Positions 7,252 to 14,488 of a DNA stretch of 23,271 bases are shown here, piece by piece. Under the pieces are notes generated by a model that worked only from the letters and a program-made list of their open reading frames with translations, was not told the origin of the DNA and did no database searches. A program made the translations under genes and the position numbers. This DNA comes from Streptomyces roseochromogenus subsp. oscitans DS 12.976 (GTDB lineage Bacteria; Actinomycetota; Actinomycetes; Streptomycetales; Streptomycetaceae): contig NZ_CM002285.1 of the NCBI RefSeq assembly GCF_000497445.1, positions 4,307,430-4,330,700 on the forward strand, given 5' to 3'. Within the stretch, counting starts at the first letter, position 1. Every line of letters starts with the position of its first letter.

Positions 7252-9071
7252 CCGCCCAGGCATCCGGACTCGGTGAGCGCAGGGCTCTGCTCATCGGTAC
7301 AGGAGAGTACGACGCGCTGCCCACGCTGCTCTCGCCAGAGGTGGACTGCGCCAGACTGGCCGAGGTGCTACGGGACCCCGAGATCGGCGCGTTCGAAGCG
7401 CAGCGGCTGGTCGACGCCGACCGAGCCACGCTGGAGCGCGCCCTCGACGAGTTCTTCGACACCGCTCAACGCAACGACGTGTGTCTGCTCTATCTCTCGT
7501 GTCACGGCCTGAGCCACAATGACAAGTTGTACTTCGCCGTCCGTGGTACCGATCCCGACCGGCCCCGGTACTCGGCAATCTCCGCCAGGTTCATACACGA
7601 CCTCATGGAGGAGTGCCGGGCGCGGAGCATCGTGGTCATCCTGGACTGCTGCTACAGCGGCTTGTTCATCCCGGGTGCCAAGGGGCCGGGAACGACGCGC
7701 TTCGAAGAGGCACTGGCTGGTCACGGCCGGATCGTCATCACGGCAGGCACCGCGACACAACTGGCGCTGGAGGGCGAACACCAGGACGTGAACACCCCCG
7801 CTCCCTCCCGTTTCACAGGCATGTTGGTGGAAGGCCTGCGCAGTGGCGAGGCGGATCTCGACCGCGACGGTGTCATCACGGCACAGGAGCTGTACCGGTA
7901 CGCCTACGAGCGACTCCAGCATGAGGGAATAGGCCAGACGCCGCGCATCGGTGGTGAGGCACAGTACGAGATCGCACTCGCCAAGGTGAAAAAGAGACAG
8001 CGGAAGCGATCCCCGGCCCGTGCTACAGCCGGCTCGCGCACGCGCCCCCGGCCGCAGACACCCTGGCAGGTCATCGCGGCCCCCGGTCCCGCCCGCCAAC
8101 CGGTCTGGACCGACGGCACTTTCATCGTGCACGAGAACTACCGCCTGCACGTGATCGACCAGGCATCACGCCGCCGGTACGCAGCTCCCGTGAAGACGAA
8201 TTACGCCGGCAGCCCCGCCTACCACGAAGGCGCGGCGTACTTCCCCGGCTACGGCGGCCGGCTCAAGGGAGTCGACGTACGGACGCGAAAGCCCCGCCAC
8301 ACACCGCATCTCACGGTGGGCGACGGCCTGCTGCGCGTGAGCGCCGACGTGCTGTACGCAGTCAGCCCGGACAGCACCCTGTACGCCATCGGGCTTCCCT
8401 CGGGTGACGTGCGCTGGTCACAGCCGTTGGGTGACGCCACTGTCACCTGTGCTCCGGAAATGGCCGGGGACCACGTCATTCTCAAGACGCGCGTGTCCCG
8501 GCCAGTGAGCGACGGCACATACGACAGCGGCCACCGCGTCATGGCCGTCCGAGCCGACACCGGCGAGCCGAGCTGGTCCTACCGGCCCGGGGTGCCGCTC
8601 TCAGCAGACTGGACCGTCACCGCATCGGGCATTTACGTCGTCCTGCAACTCGACGGTGCCAGGCAGAGGATCGTCGCCCTCGAACCGGCGAACGGCGATC
8701 AGTTGTGGACGCACGACACGGCGGCCGAACTCGCTGTTGCCCCCGTCGCCACCCAGGACCTGGTGGTCTACGGTGACACCGCCCATCGGCTGGTACCTCT
8801 GGAGTCGAAGACCGGCACTCCGGTTTGGGCGAGGGAGAAGAAGACCAAAGGACTCCTCGTCACCCGCCCCTGCGCAGTGGGCGGCACGCTGTTCACGGCG
8901 GACCGCGCCGCCGAACTGACCGCGTGGAAGCTGTCGTCAGGACGCAGACTCCGTTCCCACGGGCTCATGCTGAGTCCGGACCGCCACGGCAGCCCGGTGG
9001 TCACTCCGGACATGCTGTACCTCGTCGACTCCCACGGAGAGCTCCACGCCCTGCCACACCCGTACGGATGA
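7248..9071 (+). CDS. Caspase-like peptidase fused to a PQQ-type beta-propeller (EACC1-associated)
   Basis: This 607-residue protein has two parts. Residues about 11-247 are a clan CD caspase/metacaspase domain: RRALLIGTGEY is the first strand, YLSCHG holds the probable catalytic His86, and ILDCCYSG holds the probable catalytic Cys135. An EF-hand-like loop, DLDRDGVITAQE, lies at 203-214. After a basic linker (about 248-275), residues about 280-607 form roughly eight PQQ-like propeller blades, with repeats such as LYAIGLPSGDVRW (378-390), VMAVRADTGEPSW (431-443) and IVALEPANGDQLW (475-487). Related systems use such peptidases as cell-suicide or defence effectors. Here the propeller is probably the sensor or target-binding part. 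No signal peptide or membrane segment is seen, so it is probably cytoplasmic. It is translationally coupled to the EACC1-like gene. Base composition is lower in GC than the flanks. Confidence 0.88.
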   Translation: MTAQASGLGERRALLIGTGEYDALPTLLSPEVDCARLAEVLRDPEIGAFEAQRLVDADRATLERALDEFFDTAQRNDVCLLYLSCHGLSHNDKLYFAVRGTDPDRPRYSAISARFIHDLMEECRARSIVVILDCCYSGLFIPGAKGPGTTRFEEALAGHGRIVITAGTATQLALEGEHQDVNTPAPSRFTGMLVEGLRSGEADLDRDGVITAQELYRYAYERLQHEGIGQTPRIGGEAQYEIALAKVKKRQRKRSPARATAGSRTRPRPQTPWQVIAAPGPARQPVWTDGTFIVHENYRLHVIDQASRRRYAAPVKTNYAGSPAYHEGAAYFPGYGGRLKGVDVRTRKPRHTPHLTVGDGLLRVSADVLYAVSPDSTLYAIGLPSGDVRWSQPLGDATVTCAPEMAGDHVILKTRVSRPVSDGTYDSGHRVMAVRADTGEPSWSYRPGVPLSADWTVTASGIYVVLQLDGARQRIVALEPANGDQLWTHDTAAELAVAPVATQDLVVYGDTAHRLVPLESKTGTPVWAREKKTKGLLVTRPCAVGGTLFTADRAAELTAWKLSSGRRLRSHGLMLSPDRHGSPVVTPDMLYLVDSHGELHALPHPYG

Positions 9072-9097
9072 GCGCTCGCCGCCTTCCCATCCCCCGG

Positions 9098-9343
9098 TCA
9101 CTTGAGGGACGAGGCGAAGGCGGCCCAGGTGGCGGGGCTGACGTGCAGGGTGAGGTCCTGGGAGGGGGGCTGCTTCGAGTCTCGGATGTGGATGGTGTGG
9201 GGGCAGGCGGCGACCTCGACGCACTGACCGCCCTCGCTGCCGCTGTAGCTCGACTTCCGCCAGCCGACGGCGACTTCTAGGCACTGGCCGCCCTCGTCGC
9301 CGCTGTAGGTCGACTTGAACCACTGAAGCGCTTCGGTGCTCAT
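9098..9343 (-). CDS. DUF397 protein with duplicated core motif
   Basis: This protein has 81 residues. DUF397 proteins are small actinomycete partners of DUF5753 HTH regulators and have no known enzymatic activity. The family motif appears twice, 20 residues apart: WFKSTYSGDEGGQCLEVA (8-25) and WRKSSYSGSEGGQCVEVA (28-45). The family's C-terminal part follows once (IHIRDSK, then LHVSPATWAAF). The start overlaps the stop of the upstream HTH gene by 4 bp (9340-9343), so the two are coupled. It is convergent with the caspase-like gene across 26 bp. Confidence 0.9.
   Translation of the reverse strand: MSTEALQWFKSTYSGDEGGQCLEVAVGWRKSSYSGSEGGQCVEVAACPHTIHIRDSKQPPSQDLTLHVSPATWAAFASSLK
9211..9322. repeat. 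60-bp-offset internal duplication in the DUF397 gene
   Basis: Bases 9211-9262 recur at 9271-9322 with several substitutions, exactly 60 bp (20 codons) apart. They encode the two copies of the W-x-K-S-x-Y-S-G core. The divergence between copies shows that this is not a very recent event. Confidence 0.8.
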
Positions 9344-10158
9344 TGCTCTCCTAGTAGGCGGTCGAGCAGGCCCATCGAGTCCTGAACGGTCAGGGCCTGT
9401 GTCCGCAGCATCGCATACTTGCGCGTCAGGCGAGACACCTCTTCCAGGTCGGAGACGAGCTGGCTGCCGCGCTGCGACTCGGTGTAGGCGAGGTTCTGGT
9501 GGTCCGGAGTTTCGAGGAGGGTGAAGGGGCCATTCAGACCCGCGTGGAAGGGACTGTCGAGTGACAGGACCTGGAGTGAGACACAGGGGAGTTCGGCGGT
9601 TTCGCGCAGGTAGCGCAGCTGGTCCTTGCGGACCGCCTCAGCGCCGACTTTGACCAGCAGTGCCGGTTCCCAGACCACAAAGCTCAGTGTCGGCGGGTTC
9701 TTTCGGCGCAGGATCTCCTGACGGTCCAGTCGCAGTCGTAGCGTCTGCTCCAGTTCTTCCTCCTCGTACGCCGGAACACGGTTCTGCAGTACAGCCCGTG
9801 CGTACGCCTCGCTCTGAAGCAGACCGGGAATGACGGCGTTGTCGTACCAGGACAGCGCGATGGCCACCTTCTCCTGGTCCATGTACTCCTCGGCCCACAA
9901 CGGAAACTGGTCCACCTCCGGCATGTTCTCCACCCCGGCGGCCAACATCCCCTTCGCCCCCAGGCGTTCGTCGCACATCTCGGCGATGTTGTACTTCAGC
10001 GGGCGTCGGCCCTGTTCGATGCTGGCGAGCGTCTCCTCGTCGATGTGCAGTTCCGCGCTCAGGCCCGACTGGCTCAAGCCCGCCGCTCGCCGGGCCGCCG
10101 CCAGTTGACGGCCCAGCATCTTCATGGCCGACTGGTTCTTCCTCCGTTTGGGCGTCAT
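9340..10158 (-). CDS. HTH transcriptional regulator with DUF5753 (WhiJ/Scr1 type)
   Basis: This 272-residue protein has an N-terminal XRE-like helix-turn-helix (about 14-60, with GLSQSGLSAELHIDEETLASIEQGRRP) and a DUF5753 domain (about 85-268) marked by AVIPGLLQSEAYARAVL (108-124). Such regulators act with DUF397 and HATPase_c partners in Streptomyces development and antibiotic control; WhiJ is the best-known example. I chose the ATG at 10158 because GGGGAG sits about 10 nt upstream. An ATG at 10176 and a TTG at 10212 are alternatives; the TTG would place coding sequence over the inverted repeat at 10204-10226. It is divergent from the HATPase_c gene and overlaps the DUF397 gene, giving the usual three-gene set. 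Confidence 0.92.
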   Translation of the reverse strand: MTPKRRKNQSAMKMLGRQLAAARRAAGLSQSGLSAELHIDEETLASIEQGRRPLKYNIAEMCDERLGAKGMLAAGVENMPEVDQFPLWAEEYMDQEKVAIALSWYDNAVIPGLLQSEAYARAVLQNRVPAYEEEELEQTLRLRLDRQEILRRKNPPTLSFVVWEPALLVKVGAEAVRKDQLRYLRETAELPCVSLQVLSLDSPFHAGLNGPFTLLETPDHQNLAYTESQRGSQLVSDLEEVSRLTRKYAMLRTQALTVQDSMGLLDRLLGEQ

Positions 10159-10203
10159 GCTCGCTGAACTCCCCATGCCTGTCCGAACACCACCCCGCAC
10201 CAA

Positions 10204-10226
10204 CCCGTACAAACAATCCGTACGGG
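10204..10226. promoter_or_regulatory. Inverted repeat in divergent promoter region, possible operator
   Basis: CCCGTAC (10204-10210) and GTACGGG (10220-10226) are perfect inverted copies separated by 9 bp, about one and a half helical turns between centres. The dyad lies in the 113 bp between the HTH regulator and the divergent HATPase_c gene. It is therefore a natural candidate for autoregulation by the HTH protein. Confidence 0.45.
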
Positions 10227-10271
10227 ATCACGCACTGATCCAGGCTAGTCACCCTGCGCGACATTCGCCCC

Positions 10272-10673
10272 GTGAACGCGCACATTGAACTCCCCTTCCA
10301 GCGCGACCAGTTCTATGGCCGCACCCGTCGCTCCGTCCCCGCTGCCAGGCGGTTCACGGACTGGTCGCTGACCTACTGGGGACTGGCCGCATGGGAGCGG
10401 AGCGGAGACGTATCGCTCTGCGTGAGCGAGCTGGCCACGAACGCGCTCCTGCACGGCGTGCCGCCCGGCCGGGGCCTTCTCCTCCGCCTGCGCTACGACG
10501 GCGCGGTGGTCCGGGTCGAGGTGCACGACAGCGGAACCGGTGTGCCCGAGATCGCGGACACTGCGGACGAGGGCGGACGCGGGCTGTTGCTGGTGTCCAC
10601 GCTGGCGGACAAGTGGGGTGTCGCAGAACGCGCCCCCGGCAAGGTGGTGTGGTGCGAGTTCGTCGTCCCCTGA
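10272..10673 (+). CDS. HATPase_c (anti-sigma-factor-like) ATP-binding protein
   Basis: This 133-residue single-domain GHKL ATPase resembles RsbW/SpoIIAB. The N box is SELATNALLHG (52-62, with Mg-binding N57), the G1 box VHDSGTG (84-90) and the G2 box GGRGLLLV (101-108). Proteins of this type occur in large numbers in streptomycetes, many beside DUF397/HTH pairs; some are serine kinases or binders of anti-sigma antagonists, and most have no known partner. The start is the GTG at 10272. There is no good ribosome site (GCGCGACATTCGCCCC precedes it), so a short-leader or leaderless transcript is possible. It faces the permease operon convergently. Confidence 0.9.
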   Translation: MNAHIELPFQRDQFYGRTRRSVPAARRFTDWSLTYWGLAAWERSGDVSLCVSELATNALLHGVPPGRGLLLRLRYDGAVVRVEVHDSGTGVPEIADTADEGGRGLLLVSTLADKWGVAERAPGKVVWCEFVVP

Positions 10674-10734
10674 CGAGCTCGTGCGGCCGTGTCTGCGGAG
10701 GCCGGTCTGCCGCATCCCGACCTCGACGCGCGCT

Positions 10735-11451
10735 CTAGTTGTTCCAGGTCTCGTCGTACGGGTCGTGCGGTACGGGTACCGGCCGGGTCGCCGTGACCCT
10801 CAGATACGGGATGGGGCCGTTGTTGACCGGGTCGCGCATCATGCGCGGGGAGTAGGTGCCCGTCACCTCAAGCCAGGCGTCCGGGCGGAGCACCGGCGGC
10901 AGGGTGCCGGTCAGGGCGATCTTCACCGGCTGGGCGTCCGCGGCACAGCAGTTGAGGGCCATACGGACCAGGTACAGCGCCCCCGAGTGGTCCAGGGCGA
11001 GGAAGCCGGTGAGGCGGACCGGGCGGCCGTGCAGGGAGCGGCCGTGGTCGAAGGCGGCGCGGGAGGCGTAGCCGACGACGGAGAGCGGCACCGGGTCGGC
11101 GGCGGGCAGCGGGCCGTAGACGTACTGCTTCTGCAGGGCCGTGCCCGCGCGCAGGGCGCTGTAGGAGCCGAGAGCCGGCGGGGCGACCAGGATCAGGGCG
11201 AGCAGGGGGAGCAACAGCAGCCAGGAGACGCGGGGTTCGGGGTGGTGGTGCTCCTCCGCTCGCTGCCGGCGGGCCCGCCCGCGCTCGTACCAGACCGTCG
11301 CCAGCGCCGCCGCGATCAGTACCGCGCCCGAGGCCAGCAGCAGCGGCTGCAGGCCCGCCTTGACGTAGCGCAGATAGAGGTCGGTGCTGCCCGCGTGCAG
11401 CAGGGCGGCGCCGAGCAGGAACATGACGGCGGCCTGGGCCTGGCGGTTCAC
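10735..11451 (-). CDS. TIGR03943/YcgQ-like putative permease subunit
   Basis: This 238-residue protein has four hydrophobic segments in the N-terminal half (AAVMFLLGAALLHAG, LLLASGAVLIAAALATVW and LLLLPLLALILVAPPALG are clear), followed by a soluble C-terminal domain with VRLTGFLALD, RMALNCCAADAQPV and WLEVTGTYSP, typical of TIGR03943/YcgQ. It is the partner of the upstream permease, with which it shares a GTGA overlap (11448-11451). The longer open frame reaching 12111 is a shadow of the permease, since homology begins at the GTG at 11451. The cargo is unknown; metal handling has been suggested for relatives. Two adjacent cysteines (NCC) are conserved in the family. Confidence 0.85.
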   Translation of the reverse strand: MNRQAQAAVMFLLGAALLHAGSTDLYLRYVKAGLQPLLLASGAVLIAAALATVWYERGRARRQRAEEHHHPEPRVSWLLLLPLLALILVAPPALGSYSALRAGTALQKQYVYGPLPAADPVPLSVVGYASRAAFDHGRSLHGRPVRLTGFLALDHSGALYLVRMALNCCAADAQPVKIALTGTLPPVLRPDAWLEVTGTYSPRMMRDPVNNGPIPYLRVTATRPVPVPHDPYDETWNN

Positions 11452-12467
11452 AACAGCACCGCCGAGGTCAGTACGGCGCCCGCGACGGCCATCGCGAAGG
11501 TGGCGGGCGCGAAGCGGAGGGCGAAGGTACGGCCGAAGGTGCCGGCCTGCATCGCGAACAACTTGAGGTCGATCATCGGGCCCACCACCAGGAACACCAG
11601 CTTGGCCGTCAGGGAGAACTGGGTGAGGGAGGCCGCGACGAACGCGTCCGCCTCCGAGCAGATGGACAGCAGTACGGCCAGAACGGCGAGGGCCAGCACG
11701 GAGAAGACGGGGTTTCCGGCCGCCGTGCGCAGCCAGTCCGCCGGGGTGGCCGCCTTCAGCGTGGCCGCGGCCATCGCACCGAGCACCAGAAAGCCGCCGG
11801 CGTGCATGGTGTCGTGCCGTACCGAGTTCCAGAACGCCTCCCCCTTCGTCGCGCCCTCGTGCGCGCCGTGGGCCGGCGGGCGCAGCCAGTCGGTACGGCC
11901 CAGCCGCTGCCACAGCCAGCCCATCGCGCACGCCACCAGCAGGCTCGCCAGGAACCGGCCCAGCACCATCTCCGGGTCGTGCGGGAAGGCGACGGCGGTG
12001 GCGGTCAGCACGATCGGGTTGATCGCGGGGGCGGAGAGGAGGAAGGCGAGGGCGGCGGCCGGGGTGACTCCCCTGCGGACCAGGGCGCCCGCCACCGGCA
12101 CCGAAGCGCACTCGCAGCCGGGCAGGATCGCGCCCGCGACGCCGGCGACCGGCACGGCCAGGGCGGGGCGGCGCGGCAGGGCGCGGGCGAAGAAGGACGG
12201 GGGCACGAACACCGCGATCGCCGCCGACAGCAGCACGCCGAGCACCAGGAACGGCAGCGCCTGCACGGTCACCGCGACGAACACCGTCATCCAGCTCTGC
12301 ATCAGCGGGGTGCCGAGGAGCCCGCGGATCGGGGACTGGGCGAGCACCGCGAGCAGCAGAATCAGCGTCAGCACCAGCGGGGAGCTGAGCCGGCGGCCCT
12401 CCTCGCCGGACGGCGCGTCGCCCGGGGCGGCCTGCGCGCCGGGCGGGGCGTCTTCGGTGATGGCCAC
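11448..12467 (-). CDS. Permease of the YcgR/ArsP (DUF318) family
   Basis: This 339-residue protein has about eight membrane segments after a 28-residue polar N-terminus. Family signatures are GAILPGCECASVPVAGAL (112-129) with C118 and C120, SAPAINPIVL (145-154), SICSEADAF (268-276) and GPMIDLKL (296-303). The cysteines and the acidic SEAD motif in or near membrane segments suggest binding of a soft ligand or metal. The substrate cannot be assigned. The start is the GTG at 12467, with a strong ribosome site GGAGGT (12481-12476) 8 nt upstream. It is co-transcribed with the TIGR03943 gene downstream, and divergent from the RCK-domain protein across about 120 bp. Confidence 0.9.
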   Translation of the reverse strand: MAITEDAPPGAQAAPGDAPSGEEGRRLSSPLVLTLILLLAVLAQSPIRGLLGTPLMQSWMTVFVAVTVQALPFLVLGVLLSAAIAVFVPPSFFARALPRRPALAVPVAGVAGAILPGCECASVPVAGALVRRGVTPAAALAFLLSAPAINPIVLTATAVAFPHDPEMVLGRFLASLLVACAMGWLWQRLGRTDWLRPPAHGAHEGATKGEAFWNSVRHDTMHAGGFLVLGAMAAATLKAATPADWLRTAAGNPVFSVLALAVLAVLLSICSEADAFVAASLTQFSLTAKLVFLVVGPMIDLKLFAMQAGTFGRTFALRFAPATFAMAVAGAVLTSAVLL

Positions 12468-12587
12468 GTGCGGTTACCTCCGGCTGGCTGTCCTGGTGCG
12501 CTCCCTCCCCGTCAGTACGCGGGGCGGCGCACGGGCGTTCACGGCACTGCTGGAACCACCCGTGTCCTTGGGGCAGTCTTTTCCCTC

Positions 12588-14444
12588 GTGGCGAGCGTTC
12601 CGTATCAAGGGGGGCCGGGTGCCCCGCCGGCGCACATGGTGGTGTGCGGTGACGACGGGCTCGCGCACCGGCTGACCGCCGAGTTGCGCGGAGTCTACGG
12701 CGAGCGGGTCACCCTCGTGGTACCGCCGATCGAGCGCACTGTGAGGCCTCCCGTGGTCGGCCGGGCCCGGCAGGCCTCCGCGGCACTGCTCGACCGTGTG
12801 GTGAACGCCGCGGTCGGCCGCGGCGGCAACGGATCCGGGTCCGGCTCGGCCGCGACCGCCACGAGCACCGGCAGCGGCGGCAACGGCGTTGACGCCGCAC
12901 GGGTGTTGGAGGCCGTCGAGATCACCGAGGCCGTGCTCGCCGAGGCCGGGGTGGAACGGGCCGCCGCGCTCGCCCTCGTCTTCGACGACGACGAGACCAA
13001 CATCCGGGCCGCGCTGACCGCCCGCCGGCTCAACCCTCGGCTGCGGCTCGTCCTCCGGCTCTACAACCGGCGGTTGGGCCAGCACATCGAGGAACTCCTC
13101 GACCAGGCCGCCGCGTTGGCCGCAGGCAACGGCGACGGCGGCAGTGACGCGTCCACCACCGTGCTGTCCGACGCCGACACCGCCGCGCCCGCGCTGGCCG
13201 CGACCGCCGTCGCCGGCACCAGCAAGGTCGTCCAGACCGAGGGGCTGCTGCTGCGGGCCGTCGAACGACCCGCGGCCGGTACCGGGTTGAGCACCCTCGC
13301 CCTGCTCTCCCCCACCGGTGCGGACGCCGAGGTCGGCGCGGAGCAGGAACCACGGCTGCTGCCGGACGACGACGAGGTACGGCAGGCCGTCGGCCGGCCG
13401 GCCGTGGTGCTGGAGCAGGTGTCGTCGGCGGGCGGCGGGGAGTCGCCCGTGCCCGGCCGGAGCGGAGTTCCGCCGCTCGCCTCGCTGTTCTCGCGGCGGC
13501 TGCGGTGGTCGCTGGCGGGCATGGTGGCCTGCGTGGTCGCTCTCGCGGTGGCGCTGTGGCTGGCCACCCCCGGGATCCATCCGCTGCGGGCCTTCTACTA
13601 CACCCTTCTCGACCTGTTCGCGATCGACAACCCCGCCATCGGGGAGCCACTGAGTCGGCAAATTCTCCAACTCCTCTCCGGACTCGTCGGGTTGCTGCTG
13701 CTTCCAGTACTGCTGGCGGCCGTGCTGGAGGCGCTGGGCACCTTCCGCACCGCCTCCGCCCTGCGGAAACCGCCGCGCGGCCTCGGCGGGCATGTGGTGC
13801 TGCTCGGGCTCGGGAAGATCGGCACCCGGGTGCTGACCCGGCTGCGCGAGCTGAACATCCCCGTCGTGTGCGTCGAGTCCGACCCGGAGGCGCGGGGCCT
13901 CGCGACCGCGCGGCGGCTGCGGGTGCCGGTGGTGCTCGGCGATGTCACCCAGGAAGGGGTACTGGAGTCCGCCAAGATCCACCGGGCGTATGCGCTGCTC
14001 GCGGTGACCAGCGCGGACACCACGAATCTGGAGGCCGTGCTGTACGCGCGGTCGGTACGGCCCGATCTTCGGGTGGTGCTACGGCTGTACGACGACGACT
14101 TCGCCACCGCCGTGTACCGGACGCTGCGGGCGGCGTATCCGCATGCGCTGACCCGGAGCCGGAGCGTCACGCATCTGGCCGCGCCCGCGTTCGCCGGGGC
14201 GATGCTGGGACGGCAGGTGCTCGGCGCCATCGCGGTCGAGCGGAGGGTGCTGCTGTTCGCCGCCGTCGACGTCGCCGGGCACCCCCAGCTGGAGGGCCGG
14301 ACGGTACGGGACGCTTTCCGGGCCGGTTCCTGGCGGGCACTGGCCCTGGAGGGCCGCACGGACACGGCACCCGATCATGTACTGGAGAAGGGGGACCGGG
14401 TGGTAGTCGCCGCCACCCGCAGGGGCTTGGCGGAGCTCCGCTGA
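12588..14444 (+). CDS. Membrane protein with two TrkA-N/RCK domains, channel-like
   Basis: This protein has about 618 residues. The first RCK-like Rossmann domain starts at HMVVCGDDGLAHRL (16-29) and is interrupted by a Gly/Ser-rich insert (about 79-101). It resumes with LVFDDDETNIRAAL (130-143) and LRLVLRLYNRRLG (152-164). After a disordered stretch come two membrane helices, about 306-327 and 359-383, with FYYTLLDLFAIDNPAIGEPL between. The second, canonical TrkA-N domain begins at GHVVLLGLGKIGTRVL (401-416), with the acidic ribose-binding end VVCVESDPE; a TrkA-C-like tail follows. RCK domains gate or regulate K+ and related ion transport by binding NAD(H) or nucleotides. No TxGYG filter is present. 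The start is uncertain: GTG 12588 or ATG 12636 (M17). Confidence 0.85.
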   Translation: MASVPYQGGPGAPPAHMVVCGDDGLAHRLTAELRGVYGERVTLVVPPIERTVRPPVVGRARQASAALLDRVVNAAVGRGGNGSGSGSAATATSTGSGGNGVDAARVLEAVEITEAVLAEAGVERAAALALVFDDDETNIRAALTARRLNPRLRLVLRLYNRRLGQHIEELLDQAAALAAGNGDGGSDASTTVLSDADTAAPALAATAVAGTSKVVQTEGLLLRAVERPAAGTGLSTLALLSPTGADAEVGAEQEPRLLPDDDEVRQAVGRPAVVLEQVSSAGGGESPVPGRSGVPPLASLFSRRLRWSLAGMVACVVALAVALWLATPGIHPLRAFYYTLLDLFAIDNPAIGEPLSRQILQLLSGLVGLLLLPVLLAAVLEALGTFRTASALRKPPRGLGGHVVLLGLGKIGTRVLTRLRELNIPVVCVESDPEARGLATARRLRVPVVLGDVTQEGVLESAKIHRAYALLAVTSADTTNLEAVLYARSVRPDLRVVLRLYDDDFATAVYRTLRAAYPHALTRSRSVTHLAAPAFAGAMLGRQVLGAIAVERRVLLFAAVDVAGHPQLEGRTVRDAFRAGSWRALALEGRTDTAPDHVLEKGDRVVVAATRRGLAELR

Positions 14445-14447
14445 CCC

Positions 14448-14469
14448 CCAGGGGGCTCCGCCCCCCTGG
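14448..14469. terminator. Bidirectional GC-rich hairpin between convergent genes
   Basis: CCAGGGGG (14448-14455) is the reverse complement of CCCCCTGG (14462-14469), giving an 8-bp stem with a 6-nt loop. The alternative GGGGGC-TCC-GCCCCC register is equally strong. It lies 4 bp after the stop of the RCK-domain gene and 20 bp from the stop of the convergent peptidase gene. There is no T tract, which is common for actinomycete terminators. Confidence 0.75.
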
Positions 14470-14488
14470 CCCCGGCTGGGAGGGTGGC

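Noticed and set aside
10682..10714. Terminator between the HATPase_c gene and the permease operon
   Set aside because: TGCGGC and GCCGCA can pair, but only over 6 bp with a 21-nt loop, too weak to claim as a terminator.
10735..12111. 458-codon minus-strand frame covering the TIGR03943 gene and more
   Set aside because: Only the part from GTG 11451 has family sequence and membrane helices. The upstream part is a shadow of the permease gene.
12468..12587. Metal-regulator (Zur/Fur-like) operator in the permease divergent region
   Set aside because: No A/T-rich palindrome of the expected kind is present, so the metal link of the permease stays unsupported.
12474..13982. 502-codon minus-strand frame opposite the RCK-domain gene
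   Set aside because: It is rich in Gly/Gln/His/Pro/Arg with no recognisable domain, and antisense to a protein with clear TrkA-N motifs.
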